Below, piece by piece: positions 18,918 through 28,614 of a stretch of 64,000 nucleotides of DNA. Every line of letters starts with the position of its first letter. The first letter of the stretch is position 1. The position numbers were made by a program, and so were the translations under genes. Source of the DNA: Affinundibacterium fentianense (GTDB lineage Bacteria; Pseudomonadota; Gammaproteobacteria; Burkholderiales; Burkholderiaceae_D). The notes beneath the pieces were generated by a model. It worked only from the letters and a program-made list of their open reading frames with translations, did not search any database and was not told the DNA's origin. The DNA lies in assembly GCF_018139545.1 (NCBI RefSeq), contig NZ_JAGSPJ010000007.1:1-64000 (forward strand). The letters run 5' to 3'.

Positions 18918-19265
18918 GGAATCACCGTCGTGCAAAATGCTGTCGATTTGCAACACTTTTTGCGATAGTCAAAAAAATCCTCAAGGTAGATTTTGTTCTC
19001 TATGACCTAGTTTATTCGAAACTGGTCCCTTGTCAAAATATTCAGTTTTATTCAAACTCGTAGGACGCACCTGTTCAGCAGCGAGGACAAATCATGTTAA
19101 AGCAATGGTGGAACTGCACATTGATCGCCGGGACGTGCTCGCAGGTTTGAATATATTGAAATTTGGAAATATTTCTCCATTGCACTTTTCCAATTCCTCG
19201 GTAAGATAGACAGCCTTATTAGCCTGTATCTCTTGATCTAAATCAAATCTTTACCGGAAATCCGC
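18918..19265. other. Intergenic region with chemoreceptor promoter
   Basis: 348 bp with no gene. Its right end holds the FNR-type box described separately. Confidence 0.5.
19233..19246 (+). promoter_or_regulatory. Consensus FNR/ANR box
   Basis: TTGAT-CTAA-ATCAA matches the FNR/ANR consensus TTGATNNNNATCAA at every fixed position. It lies only 20 bp before the chemoreceptor ATG. Classic class II activation would place the transcript start inside the ORF, so repression, or a different start codon, has to be considered. Confidence 0.6.
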
Positions 19266-21131
19266 ATGAATTCTCTCAAAAATCGACTAATCGCTGCCAT
19301 TGGCTTACTGATCATCATTTGTACGGTGATGGTGACGATTGCAAGTTATGTGCGCCTGAAATCGCAAATCGAATCCGATTTGAATAATGAAATGCGTGGC
19401 GTCGCATCAGGTTACAACGCTTTATTGAGCAATTGGGTTCAAACCAATATGAACCTGATGACGAGTCTTGCGGAAAGCATAGGAAATGGTGCTGATCTGC
19501 AAGCATCTTTAGCAATGGTGCAAAAGGGAGGAGGTTTTCTAAGTGTGTATCAAGGTAAGCCAGACAAGACCTTTGTGAACGTCCCTGCAGATCCTCCACC
19601 AGCAGGATTTGATCCAACTGTACGGCCTTGGTACAAAGATGCATTGGAAGCCAAGAAAACGATTGTCACTTCACCCTATATGGGCGTTGCGCCACCCGGC
19701 TTGATGATTTCTTTTGCGGCGCCTGTCTCCGGTGGGGCGGGAGGTGTAGTGGGGTCTGACGTGTTTCTGACAAAGATTGTTGAACAAATTTTGACGATTA
19801 AATTGGCGGGCGGTGGATACGCATTTCTTCTGGATAAATCAGGTCAAGTGCTAGCCCATCCAGATGCTGCGAAGGTCATGAAACCCGCCAAAGAAATAAC
19901 TAGTGATTTGGAACTCGATAAGATCCCTCAAGTCGCAAAACAGCAAGATCCGCTCATCACCCAAATTGCAGGCAATCCTCATTTTTTGTTGTTACAAAAG
20001 ATAGCAGGGTCTGAAATATATTTGGCCTTAGTGATTGATAAAAATAATGCACAGGAAGCACTCAATCAACTGTTGATGACCTCTGCGACCGTACTCTTGA
20101 TTGTTTTAGCGATCTTGTTGCCATTAGCAACCTTGATGGTGGGACGTATGCTACAAGGACTGCAGCACGTGCGTGACGCCATGACAGAAATTGCTGCGGG
20201 TGGCGGCGGCAATCTAAGCCGTCGTATCCACGTCAAAGGTGACGACGAAGTCGCCCAAACGGCACAAGCATTTAACCATTTTATTGATGAAATCCAAGTG
20301 ATGGTAATGGATGTGCGAAAAGCCACAGAATCTATTGAAGTGGGCGCTTCAGAAATTGCGAACGGCAATATGGATTTGTCCTCGCGTACTGAGCAACAAG
20401 CGTCCACTTTGGAAGAAACTTCAGCCAGCATGGAGGAGCTGACCAGTGCCGTACAGCATAATGCGGAAAATGCGCGCGAGGCCAATAAGATGGCTTTAAA
20501 TGCGTCAGATTTAGCGTTGGATGGTGGCAAGGTAGTCGATAAAGTCGTGACGACGATGCAGGGCATTACCGATAGCTCGAAAAAGATTGTTGATATCATT
20601 GCTGTGATAGAAGGAATCGCATTTCAAACGAATATTCTTGCATTGAATGCTGCAGTCGAAGCGGCACGAGCCGGTGAGCAAGGACGAGGGTTTGCCGTGG
20701 TGGCGAGCGAGGTGCGTATTCTTGCGCAACGCAGTGCTGCGGCAGCTCAGGAAATTAAAGGCTTGATCGAAGACTCGGTGACAAAGGTCAATCAAGGCTC
20801 TACTTTGGTCGATCAGGCTGGCGCCTCAATGACGCAAATCGTTGAAGCAATCAAACAAGTGGCCTTTGTGATCAATGAAATTACAGCTGCGTCCGCTGAG
20901 CAAAGTGATGGCATCCAACAAGTCAACTCAGCCCTGGAGCACATGGATGAAGCCACTCAACAAAATGCTGCGTTGGTCGAGGAGGCAGCAGCTGCCGCTG
21001 GTGCCTTGGAAGAGCAAGTTGGCTTGCTCAAAAATGCAATGTCAGCATTTACCGTGGATGAAGCACAGGACAAGCGACTTGCGAAACCTGCATCACAAAT
21101 CAAGAGAACCACGCCGCGCTTGTCTTACTAA
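19266..21131 (+). CDS. Methyl-accepting chemotaxis protein with periplasmic dCache domain
   Basis: 621 aa. Transmembrane helix 1 is at residues about 8–30 and helix 2 at about 270–295. The periplasmic dCache_1 domain lies between them; its signature [13 protein letters not shown] occurs at residues about 117–130 and suggests amino-acid or carboxylate sensing. HAMP follows ([18 protein letters not shown]), then the signalling domain with hairpin tip [34 protein letters not shown] and glutamine/glutamate-rich methylation helices ([21 protein letters not shown]). No CheR-binding pentapeptide at the C-terminus. It signals to CheA through CheW. The FNR box just upstream suggests control by oxygen. 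Confidence 0.94.
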   Translation: MNSLKNRLIAAIGLLIIICTVMVTIASYVRLKSQIESDLNNEMRGVASGYNALLSNWVQTNMNLMTSLAESIGNGADLQASLAMVQKGGGFLSVYQGKPDKTFVNVPADPPPAGFDPTVRPWYKDALEAKKTIVTSPYMGVAPPGLMISFAAPVSGGAGGVVGSDVFLTKIVEQILTIKLAGGGYAFLLDKSGQVLAHPDAAKVMKPAKEITSDLELDKIPQVAKQQDPLITQIAGNPHFLLLQKIAGSEIYLALVIDKNNAQEALNQLLMTSATVLLIVLAILLPLATLMVGRMLQGLQHVRDAMTEIAAGGGGNLSRRIHVKGDDEVAQTAQAFNHFIDEIQVMVMDVRKATESIEVGASEIANGNMDLSSRTEQQASTLEETSASMEELTSAVQHNAENAREANKMALNASDLALDGGKVVDKVVTTMQGITDSSKKIVDIIAVIEGIAFQTNILALNAAVEAARAGEQGRGFAVVASEVRILAQRSAAAAQEIKGLIEDSVTKVNQGSTLVDQAGASMTQIVEAIKQVAFVINEITAASAEQSDGIQQVNSALEHMDEATQQNAALVEEAAAAAGALEEQVGLLKNAMSAFTVDEAQDKRLAKPASQIKRTTPRLSY

Positions 21132-21188
21132 GCTTACTAAGACGAGTCTTTGAGTGGAGTATGGCTGCTTTCGGGCTGCCGACGATTA

Positions 21189-21226
21189 AGCCATCAATGC
21201 GAACGTGTTGATGGCTTTTTGTTTTT
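21189..21226 (+). terminator. Intrinsic terminator after the chemoreceptor gene
   Basis: Stem AGCCATCAA/TTGATGGCT with a 10-nt loop, followed by TTTTTGTTTTT. Confidence 0.85.
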
Positions 21227-21307
21227 ATGATCCTCTCTATCATTTGGAAATCATTGGGTGTTGATCGGGAAGCGGTGTAAACTATCGTCCGTCAGAAAGG
21301 ATACGCG

Positions 21308-21790
21308 ATGAAATTTGAACATTTGGTCGAAATTAACGACTTAACCAATCCCATGGTCAGTGTGATGACTCGAGAACAATTGTGGCGTGGTCTTGTGCTA
21401 CGTGCAGAGTCACCGAAGTTATTTGTTGACTATATTGATGAATGTTTACTGAGTGAGCGTACTGCGGTATCGATGACGCGACAATTGCGCTACGGAGAAT
21501 TGGTGATTGCTGACCGTGTCGATTTCGAGCATCTTGCGCACGTTCACTATGAAGTTCCAGCGCAACAGAATATCCATCCTTCGTCCTTGCGCATGTTGAT
21601 AGAAGAGCCAGCCCCCGATGCTCTATTTGTCCGTTTTATTTACAACAGTGGCGAGGATGCGAATCCTGATGCAGAGAATGACATGTTGAACGAATACCGT
21701 CGTGCTGCCTATCAAGAGGCAGATATCGATACGATACGTGTGATTCGTGAATTGGCGGAAGCGGGGCGTTTAGACGCCCTGCCCTCATAA
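21308..21790 (+). CDS. DUF1857 (AtaL-like, SRPBCC-fold) family protein
   Basis: 160 aa. The beginning MKFEHLVEINDLTNPMVSVMTREQLWRGLVLRAE matches the DUF1857 family, which has the SRPBCC/Bet v1-like ligand-binding fold. Members are cytoplasmic and of unknown function. AAAGGA stands 7 nt upstream of the ATG. It is followed by the beta-helix gene after 68 bp on the same strand. Confidence 0.85.
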   Translation: MKFEHLVEINDLTNPMVSVMTREQLWRGLVLRAESPKLFVDYIDECLLSERTAVSMTRQLRYGELVIADRVDFEHLAHVHYEVPAQQNIHPSSLRMLIEEPAPDALFVRFIYNSGEDANPDAENDMLNEYRRAAYQEADIDTIRVIRELAEAGRLDALPS

Positions 21791-21858
21791 TTCGCGAAAT
21801 CATTATTTCATCTCGTCTTATTTTAAACCGTTAATCTATACCTGAAACCGAGCTCACT

Positions 21859-22905
21859 ATGACAACAGCACCCATTCCTTTTTTGGCAAAGAAACTGAAA
21901 CGCAAACAATTCGCTGTCACTGGTGACGCGCATATTCAGGGTGATTTGCAAATTACCAACCAAGTCATTATCGGTGGCGACCTGTTGGTTGACGGCAATC
22001 TCGAAGCGGAAGAAGTTTTTTGTTTAGGTAAACTCACGGTAACAGGCGATATTCGTGTGCAGTCTTTGTATGTCGGCCAAGCTTTAGATTGTGCTGGCGA
22101 TATCGAAGTTGAGTTCTTGTTGAAAACGGGTTGCAACGCTGAGTGGATGGCGCGTGTGCTTGAATTAGATCAAGCGAAGGCTGTTAAAGATGGTAGCAAC
22201 TTTATTGATAAATTGGTGCACCCAGCCATTTTAAAACGCGATGCACATCACGAAAGTTTTGGCGGTTATGGCGACATTCAAGTGCTTGGCTATTTGTCTT
22301 GTGATGTGCTTGATTGCCATGGGAATGTCCAGCTAGATGATGTGTTAGATGTCGCGGAAATCCAGTATGTCGGTGGGCATTTGAGCGCCATTGCAATTGC
22401 CGTTGATGGCGATGTCAATGTTAAAGGTGAAGTGTTTAGTGAAACCGATATACATATACACGGCGGCCTCTATGCTGGTGAAGTAATTTGCCAGGGAAAT
22501 CTTACAGTCGGTGCGATTCATAGTCATGGGGACATTAGTGCTTGGGGGACGATACGTGCGACGGGACAAATTACAAGTTTAAATGGCGAAATTCATAGCG
22601 GACGGTGGATCGCAACAAAAGCAACGATTTATGCGGCGAAGTACATCAAAGCTGGTGAAGCAGTGGTCGCCGAAAAAGGAATCAGCTGCGGTGCCGATTA
22701 TGGCATTCTGGCAGCAACAACATTGAAGCGTTCCTTGTGGGAAGTACGTGGCTACGTTTCGGCACCAACGAAACCAAAATATTTATTGTCAGGTAAATTC
22801 GTTGAAGATAAAAAGCTGAAACATATCGATGCCTTAGAAAAGAAACGTGACTGGGAACTTGATTGGGAAGTCCCGCGTCGATTGCAGCGTGATATGGTTA
22901 GCTAA
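21859..22905 (+). CDS. Bactofilin-like polymer-forming beta-helix protein
   Basis: 348 aa. Two blocks of short repeating strands with alternating V/I and G/D (DAHIQGDLQITNQVIIGGDL near residue 25; DVNVKGEVFSETDIHIHG and NLTVGAIHSHGDISAWG near residues 190–245) predict a right-handed beta-helix like bactofilins. A helical segment (residues about 88–120) interrupts them, and a charged C-terminal tail (KKLKHIDALEKKRDWELDWE) follows. It is longer than a typical single-domain bactofilin and has no signal peptide. A structural or scaffold role is inferred; no close family recognised. Confidence 0.75.
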   Translation: MTTAPIPFLAKKLKRKQFAVTGDAHIQGDLQITNQVIIGGDLLVDGNLEAEEVFCLGKLTVTGDIRVQSLYVGQALDCAGDIEVEFLLKTGCNAEWMARVLELDQAKAVKDGSNFIDKLVHPAILKRDAHHESFGGYGDIQVLGYLSCDVLDCHGNVQLDDVLDVAEIQYVGGHLSAIAIAVDGDVNVKGEVFSETDIHIHGGLYAGEVICQGNLTVGAIHSHGDISAWGTIRATGQITSLNGEIHSGRWIATKATIYAAKYIKAGEAVVAEKGISCGADYGILAATTLKRSLWEVRGYVSAPTKPKYLLSGKFVEDKKLKHIDALEKKRDWELDWEVPRRLQRDMVS

Positions 22906-22981
22906 AACGGTGCGCGAGTAGGGTGGTCTATTGCATTTGGCTGAACGTATATGAGCCAAGTGTCGCGGTGCCCGCACAAGT

Positions 22982-23018
22982 AAAAAGGCTTCTGATTTCA
23001 AATTCAGAAGCCTTTTTG
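22982..23018. terminator. Bidirectional intrinsic terminator
   Basis: Fourteen-base-pair stem AAAAAGGCTTCTGA/TCAGAAGCCTTTTT with an 8-nt loop, flanked by A- and T-runs. It is shared by the beta-helix gene (plus) and the giant RTX gene (minus). Confidence 0.92.
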
Positions 23019-23035
23019 TTTGGGAACATCGCAAT

Positions 23036-26000
23036 CTAAAAGAAATTCAGATCTTTTCCGACGACACCCACTAAACTTAATGCATAGTCCGTATTTGTTG
23101 GTGTCACCGCCGCAGCGATGCTCACGCCGCGTTCGTAAGGATTCTCAACAAAGCTAATACCCCAATCAATCGCAAGCGTGCGACCTACTAAGTATTTATT
23201 ATCCAGTAGATCTGCAACATAGCCAAAATCAGCATTTCCCTTGAAGGTATGCGCTGAATTTAAGATATCTTGCGCGAGTGAACTGCGACTTGACTCGCCG
23301 GTCATGAGTTTGTTATTCCAATAGCGCAAGCCACCTTCGTCAGCGCCGTCTTTCCGACCAAGTACATTGCGGTAGAACGTGTGGATAAAATCTTCATTAT
23401 TCATCGAGGTGGTAAATCCCGTCAGCGCAGCAAATTGGTCGGATGCACCGATGTTGTAAAACGATTCCGAGATTTGTGCGATCGACTGTCCGTTCTTGAA
23501 TTGGTCGATCCAATACGCCACACCATCGGCGTCTGGCGTACGATTAAAAAATGCAACATAGAGTTCGATGAGCATTTTGACATCGGCAGACGCAATGGAT
23601 GCAGCTTTCTCTTTGACTGTTAAATTCAAATTGATATCGGTGAAGTGAAGATATTCGATACCGCTGAGATTATCTACACCACTATTGCCACCATACTTGC
23701 TTTCAACTTTAAAGCCTGTTTCTGTCTTGGTGAATTGAAAGTCGGATAGGCCGGATGAATAGGACGCTGTATCAAAGCCCAAACCGCCCATGATTTGATC
23801 GTCACCAGCACCGCCAACCAAGGTATCGTTGCCAGTGCCTCCATCGAGCAAGTCATTGCCTCCTTGACCAGTCAGGTAGTCGTTTCCTGCTAAGCCTGTC
23901 AGGGTGTCTTTGGTCCAAGTGCCGATAAAGCGATTATCTTGGGCGTCGCCGACTTTTTCCACACCAATGTTCCCGCCTTTAGGATCGAATGATTCGACAA
24001 AATGGCTTTGATTGAGTGCATTGACATTCAGATTCTTGAGAGTCAAGATGACCTTGTTGGATATCGGGCCGGTTCCATCTTGGTCTGCAATTAACACGGT
24101 GTCGCCGTCACTCTGTTGCAGACTTAAGTAGCCATTGGCGAATGGATTTCCTTGACGCTCTGTCGAAAAATTCATCTCAGCGAGGATAGCGGTCAGGTCA
24201 ATCTTATCGCCGCCGACATTCGTATCAAAATCAAGAATATTGAATGTGCCAGAACTGTAGCTATTCCGAGGTGTAAAAAGGTCTGCGTCAGGGCCGCCGT
24301 TGACATTCAACTTGAGATTTTGGTTAAAACTTCCAGTAATCGTAAATTGATCCTCGCCAGAGCCACCATTCAGAGAGAGAACGCGGACACTACCATAGGA
24401 ATAGTGATTGGTCGTGATCGTGAATGTGTCGTTTCCATCAGCACCGCTATACGTCCCGCTGTTTCCAGAAATGAAGAAAGTATCATTGCCACTGCCGCCA
24501 TCCGCGTTATTCGTACCGTCACCGTTTGAATAGATCGCATCGTCGCCAGCGCCGCCGAGAAAGACATTGTCACCACTATTGTCGACTAAAATATCGTTTC
24601 CGAGATCGCCATGTAGTTCGTCATCCCCAAAACCACCGTTTAGTTCATCATTGCCAGCACCGCCATTCAGCGTATCGTTCAGACTCGTGCCATCAATTGT
24701 ATCGTTTTGTTCGTCGCCATCTCGCAGCATGCCCTGAGAGATGCCATTTGGTGCATAGCCACCTATAAAATTGGCTGGCGTCAAACTGGACGATAGAACA
24801 TTTTTTAGCGTCAAAATATCTTGAAATTGGCGTAAGCCGTCAGGACCATCCGTGTCGATTTGCAGAACGGTATCTTGGCCGCGTTGTAATAGACGAGCGT
24901 AGCCAACCTCGCCGAATGGATTTTTGTCGTGCTGGTAATATTGTTTGCTGATATCGATGAAGTCTCCCTTTGCTCCAGGAGTAAAATCGGTCACGATCAA
25001 CTGCGTGTTATTTACCATGTTGGGTACGACAAAGGTATCGATCCCATTGCCGCCTGTGACGGTCAACTTGATTTGGGTCATATCATAGCCGGCACTAAAA
25101 GTGATTTTGTCATGGCCATTGCCGCCGTTAACAACAATTTCTCGAGCACGGCTAGCACTGCCAAAATTGAAATTGATGTCAATCGTGTCATCACCATCAT
25201 CGCCGTTTAGCGTGTCAGTACCATTGCCACCAATCAGTACATCATCTCCATTCCCGCCGTTGAGTTGATTGAGGCCGGTGCCGAAGGTCTTTAAATAATC
25301 GTTTCCGTCGCCGCCAAAAAATTGGTTGTCTCCGATCTCATCTTGTTCATCCAGAATATCGTTGCCATTGCCGCCATTGAGTACATCGTTTCCCATGCCA
25401 CCGTTGAGTCGATCTTTTCCGTCTCCGCCTGAAAGTTGATCATCCCCATTGCCACCGTCAATCGTGTCATTTCCTGCATCACCGGACAAGCGGTCGTTCA
25501 AAATGCCACCGATGAGCCGATCGTCAGAGATCGTTCCCGTGACATTTTGACCTTGATCGCCGCCATTTGGATTCATGCCCTGTCCGAAATTTTCTGCGAT
25601 CAGCGTACTGCCTTGAATTCCGCTTAGGACTAAGATTGGACGGAAACCATAGGTACTGAATTCCTGCCCATCGTAGTCATATTCGATAACGGCATCACTT
25701 CCTTTTTGCACTAAGCGCAGCATGCCTGCCGTGCCGAATGGATTACCACCTTTGTAGTGCCCGTTTAAAAGGTCAAACAAATCGATGATGTCACCGCGGG
25801 GACCAACTTGAAAGTCACTAATCGTCAAGACGCCGTTGTATGCTGAAGCGCCTAGCTTGTAGGTGTCGATACCGAGACCTCCGCTTACAGTGGCTTTGGA
25901 TTCAGCCTTGGTGGGCTCGAAATGCAGACGATCATTCCCCTCACCAAGGTCGATGCTAGTGATCTCCTTAGTCGCTGTCGTTGTTCCGCCGCCATACATG

Positions 26001-28474
26001 ACGATGTCGTTGCCAGTACCGCCAATTACCGTATCGTTTCCACCGGGTGTCATAATTTGGTCATCGCCATCGCCGCCATCAGCCACGCTATTCGCGCCAT
26101 CCGAAATCAAGATATCGTTGCCAGTCCCTCCTCGCAGAATATTGTCACCGACGCTATCTACTAAATGGTCATCGCCCGTTCCGCCATCTAAGAGATCATT
26201 GCCATCGCCACCCGATAGATCATCATTGCCAGCACCACCGTTGAGTGTGTCGTTCCCAGTCTCGCCAACCAGAACGTCTGATCCTTCGTCCCCAGACAGT
26301 TGATCGTTGCCCTTTCCGCCGTTGATGTAATCGTTGCCTGCAGAACCGTAAATGCTATCGTTGAGATCTCTGCCTACGAGTCTATCGTCATTTGTTGTGC
26401 CTCGAATTGCTTCGCCCTGATCGCTTCCATTCGGATTCCAACCACTCTTGAAGCTAGTTCCGTCAAGTAAATTCACATTGAGATTTTCGATCGTCAAGAT
26501 CGGATGCATCGCATAGGCGCTGCCAGCTGCGCCGTCATCGTCAAACAAAATCACGATGTTTGAGCCGTCTTGGCTTGCCTTTAAAAAGGCACTACTGCCA
26601 AATGGATTTTCTTTGACGAGTGGAAGCAGGGAGCTGAGGTCAATTAAATCGCCATCGCTGACGGAAAAATCTTTAATCCGGATATTGCTGACATTTGAAA
26701 TGCGAATCGCAAAGATGTCTGCGCCTGTACCTCCGGTCATACTGACATTCTGTATCTTCCCATAGGTGTTCACTTCGAATTGATCATTACCGTTTCCACC
26801 TTCAAAAATACCGCCCTCGTTCGAATTGATGAAGATAAGATCATTCCCATCTTGGCCTCGAATTAGATTGATTCCTATGCTGTCACTCAGATAGTCGTCA
26901 CCGCTTCCGCCCTCTAAAGTATCGTTACCATCGCCGCCATGCAATGAATCGTTCCCTGCGCCACCGAGTAGTAAATCATCGCCTGATTCTCCGTAGATTG
27001 TGTCAGCATCATTGATCGAAGTTTCTGTGCCGCCAATCAATACGTCATTGCCTTTGTCGCCAAAGATGGTGTCTGCACCAGATTCTCCTGAAATCTGGTC
27101 ATCAAGAATATTTCCCCTAAGTTCTTCAGAACGCTCAGTACCGATCAAAACCATACCAACGGTGCTCCCGTTAGGATTAAGTCCACCTGTAAAATTATCG
27201 CCAGTGAGTTGGCTGGGGGTGATATTTTCTAAGGTGAAAATCGTGCAGAAATTCGTATTCGTTAAAGTCCCGACCTTGGTCTGAATTAGGGTATTTTGGC
27301 CATCCTGTTTTAAACGCAAAAAACCGTCAACATCAAAAGGATTTTTAGTGAATTGATAGAATGCGTTGATAATTTTGCTGAGGTCGATTTTGTCGCCGTT
27401 TTTACCAGCAGCGAAATCTACGATCGTAAAATTGCTGTTTAGACTTAGACCGTAATTGTCGATGATAAAGGTATCTGTCCCACTCCCGCCTCGTAGAAGG
27501 ACAAGGTTGTCGGCCCTTTCTGCATAGACATTAAATGTATCGTTACCGTTGCCGCCGTCGACATTTGCGACGCGAGTATATCCTGAGCGAGCATTAAAGC
27601 GAATTTTGTCATCGCCATCACCCCCTTGCACATCATCTGAGGCACCCGCGTTGATCATATCATTGCCGGCACCTCCATCGAGTAGACTGAATCCGTTGTC
27701 AGCATAGAGATAACCACTGGTGATCAAGTCATTGCCATCCTCACCGCGGAGCACGTTATTGCCAGCATAGTCATCGATTGTATCGTCACCACTGCCGCCA
27801 TAAATTTCGTCGTTCCCACTGCCCCCATTCAAACTATCGTTGTCCGCGTCGCCGTATAGTTTGTCGTCGCCATTTCCACCATCGATTTCGTCACTTCCTG
27901 CATTTCCGTGCAAAATGTCATTGCCATCCCCACCAGAAATTGAGTCTCCATCAAAGTAGCCCGAAGTCTCGTCGCCGCCGTTGACAATATCATCGCCGTC
28001 ATTCGCTTCAATTTTATCCCTGCCAGCACCACCATGAATGACATCGTTTTTGCTACTGCCGTAGATGGTGTCATTGCCGGGCGTGCCTGTCACATTCATC
28101 GCGATATTGCTAAATTCTGTGCTGAAGTTGGCGATTGCGTAGTTGGGCGATTGGTAAAGCACACCATTCGCCGTTTTGACGATACCAGTTGATAGTTCGA
28201 TGGAATATTGCGAGACAAACGCCAAATTCGTGCTCGGATTAAACGTTAACACCGCGCCTGAAATCGTGATGTTGGGACTATTGATGCTTTCCTGAAAGAC
28301 TATTTCACCGAGGGAATTTCTGATCGTAATCGATCCATTACCGGCTAGTATCGCTTCGCTAAAAGTAATGACGATATTCGAGTCAACGGCAACCCGACCT
28401 TGGTAAGAGTCGGGTGTGATTGAGCGAATCGTGAGCGGAGAATTGTAACTTTGCGAAGTATTTTGTTGAGCCAT
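23036..28474 (-). CDS. Giant RTX protein with five repeat modules and C-terminal DUF4214
   Basis: 1812 aa from ATG 28472–28474; a longer frame from a TTG at 28549 is rejected. Residues about 15–115 form an SbsA/Big-type Ig domain (LTIRSITPDSYQGRVAVDSNIVITF). Then come five large modules, each an RTX nonapeptide block, a beta-rich stretch, a DF..G..GD.IDLS motif and a closing motif NPFG…LRL.QDG…NPNGS. The NPF motifs lie near 27340, 26600, 25740, 24915 and 24145. The protein ends with an RTX block, then a DUF4214 domain (ELYVAFFNRTPDADGVAYW, LNSAHTF). No signal peptide; type I secretion to the surface or medium with Ca2+-induced folding is inferred. Adhesion is likelier than toxicity, as no enzymatic domain is visible. 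Confidence 0.9.
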   Translation of the reverse strand: MAQQNTSQSYNSPLTIRSITPDSYQGRVAVDSNIVITFSEAILAGNGSITIRNSLGEIVFQESINSPNITISGAVLTFNPSTNLAFVSQYSIELSTGIVKTANGVLYQSPNYAIANFSTEFSNIAMNVTGTPGNDTIYGSSKNDVIHGGAGRDKIEANDGDDIVNGGDETSGYFDGDSISGGDGNDILHGNAGSDEIDGGNGDDKLYGDADNDSLNGGSGNDEIYGGSGDDTIDDYAGNNVLRGEDGNDLITSGYLYADNGFSLLDGGAGNDMINAGASDDVQGGDGDDKIRFNARSGYTRVANVDGGNGNDTFNVYAERADNLVLLRGGSGTDTFIIDNYGLSLNSNFTIVDFAAGKNGDKIDLSKIINAFYQFTKNPFDVDGFLRLKQDGQNTLIQTKVGTLTNTNFCTIFTLENITPSQLTGDNFTGGLNPNGSTVGMVLIGTERSEELRGNILDDQISGESGADTIFGDKGNDVLIGGTETSINDADTIYGESGDDLLLGGAGNDSLHGGDGNDTLEGGSGDDYLSDSIGINLIRGQDGNDLIFINSNEGGIFEGGNGNDQFEVNTYGKIQNVSMTGGTGADIFAIRISNVSNIRIKDFSVSDGDLIDLSSLLPLVKENPFGSSAFLKASQDGSNIVILFDDDGAAGSAYAMHPILTIENLNVNLLDGTSFKSGWNPNGSDQGEAIRGTTNDDRLVGRDLNDSIYGSAGNDYINGGKGNDQLSGDEGSDVLVGETGNDTLNGGAGNDDLSGGDGNDLLDGGTGDDHLVDSVGDNILRGGTGNDILISDGANSVADGGDGDDQIMTPGGNDTVIGGTGNDIVMYGGGTTTATKEITSIDLGEGNDRLHFEPTKAESKATVSGGLGIDTYKLGASAYNGVLTISDFQVGPRGDIIDLFDLLNGHYKGGNPFGTAGMLRLVQKGSDAVIEYDYDGQEFSTYGFRPILVLSGIQGSTLIAENFGQGMNPNGGDQGQNVTGTISDDRLIGGILNDRLSGDAGNDTIDGGNGDDQLSGGDGKDRLNGGMGNDVLNGGNGNDILDEQDEIGDNQFFGGDGNDYLKTFGTGLNQLNGGNGDDVLIGGNGTDTLNGDDGDDTIDINFNFGSASRAREIVVNGGNGHDKITFSAGYDMTQIKLTVTGGNGIDTFVVPNMVNNTQLIVTDFTPGAKGDFIDISKQYYQHDKNPFGEVGYARLLQRGQDTVLQIDTDGPDGLRQFQDILTLKNVLSSSLTPANFIGGYAPNGISQGMLRDGDEQNDTIDGTSLNDTLNGGAGNDELNGGFGDDELHGDLGNDILVDNSGDNVFLGGAGDDAIYSNGDGTNNADGGSGNDTFFISGNSGTYSGADGNDTFTITTNHYSYGSVRVLSLNGGSGEDQFTITGSFNQNLKLNVNGGPDADLFTPRNSYSSGTFNILDFDTNVGGDKIDLTAILAEMNFSTERQGNPFANGYLSLQQSDGDTVLIADQDGTGPISNKVILTLKNLNVNALNQSHFVESFDPKGGNIGVEKVGDAQDNRFIGTWTKDTLTGLAGNDYLTGQGGNDLLDGGTGNDTLVGGAGDDQIMGGLGFDTASYSSGLSDFQFTKTETGFKVESKYGGNSGVDNLSGIEYLHFTDINLNLTVKEKAASIASADVKMLIELYVAFFNRTPDADGVAYWIDQFKNGQSIAQISESFYNIGASDQFAALTGFTTSMNNEDFIHTFYRNVLGRKDGADEGGLRYWNNKLMTGESSRSSLAQDILNSAHTFKGNADFGYVADLLDNKYLVGRTLAIDWGISFVENPYERGVSIAAAVTPTNTDYALSLVGVVGKDLNFF

Positions 28475-28614
28475 CTGTTTGGAGTGAAAATAGACTGAAT
28501 AGAAAAACAAGTATTTTAACTCTTTTGAATAACAAAACAGACATACCAAGTTAATGACTATGTCGATTTGACTCGCGATTCATTCTATTTTCGCTACTTT
28601 GTTTGGCGTCCCCA

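Noticed and set aside
23381..28074. Many ORFs antisense to the giant RTX gene, and a CRISPR-like short periodicity
   Set aside because: The ~27-bp period is the nonapeptide codon repeat; the units are degenerate and within one long frame, with no conserved repeats or unique spacers of CRISPR type.
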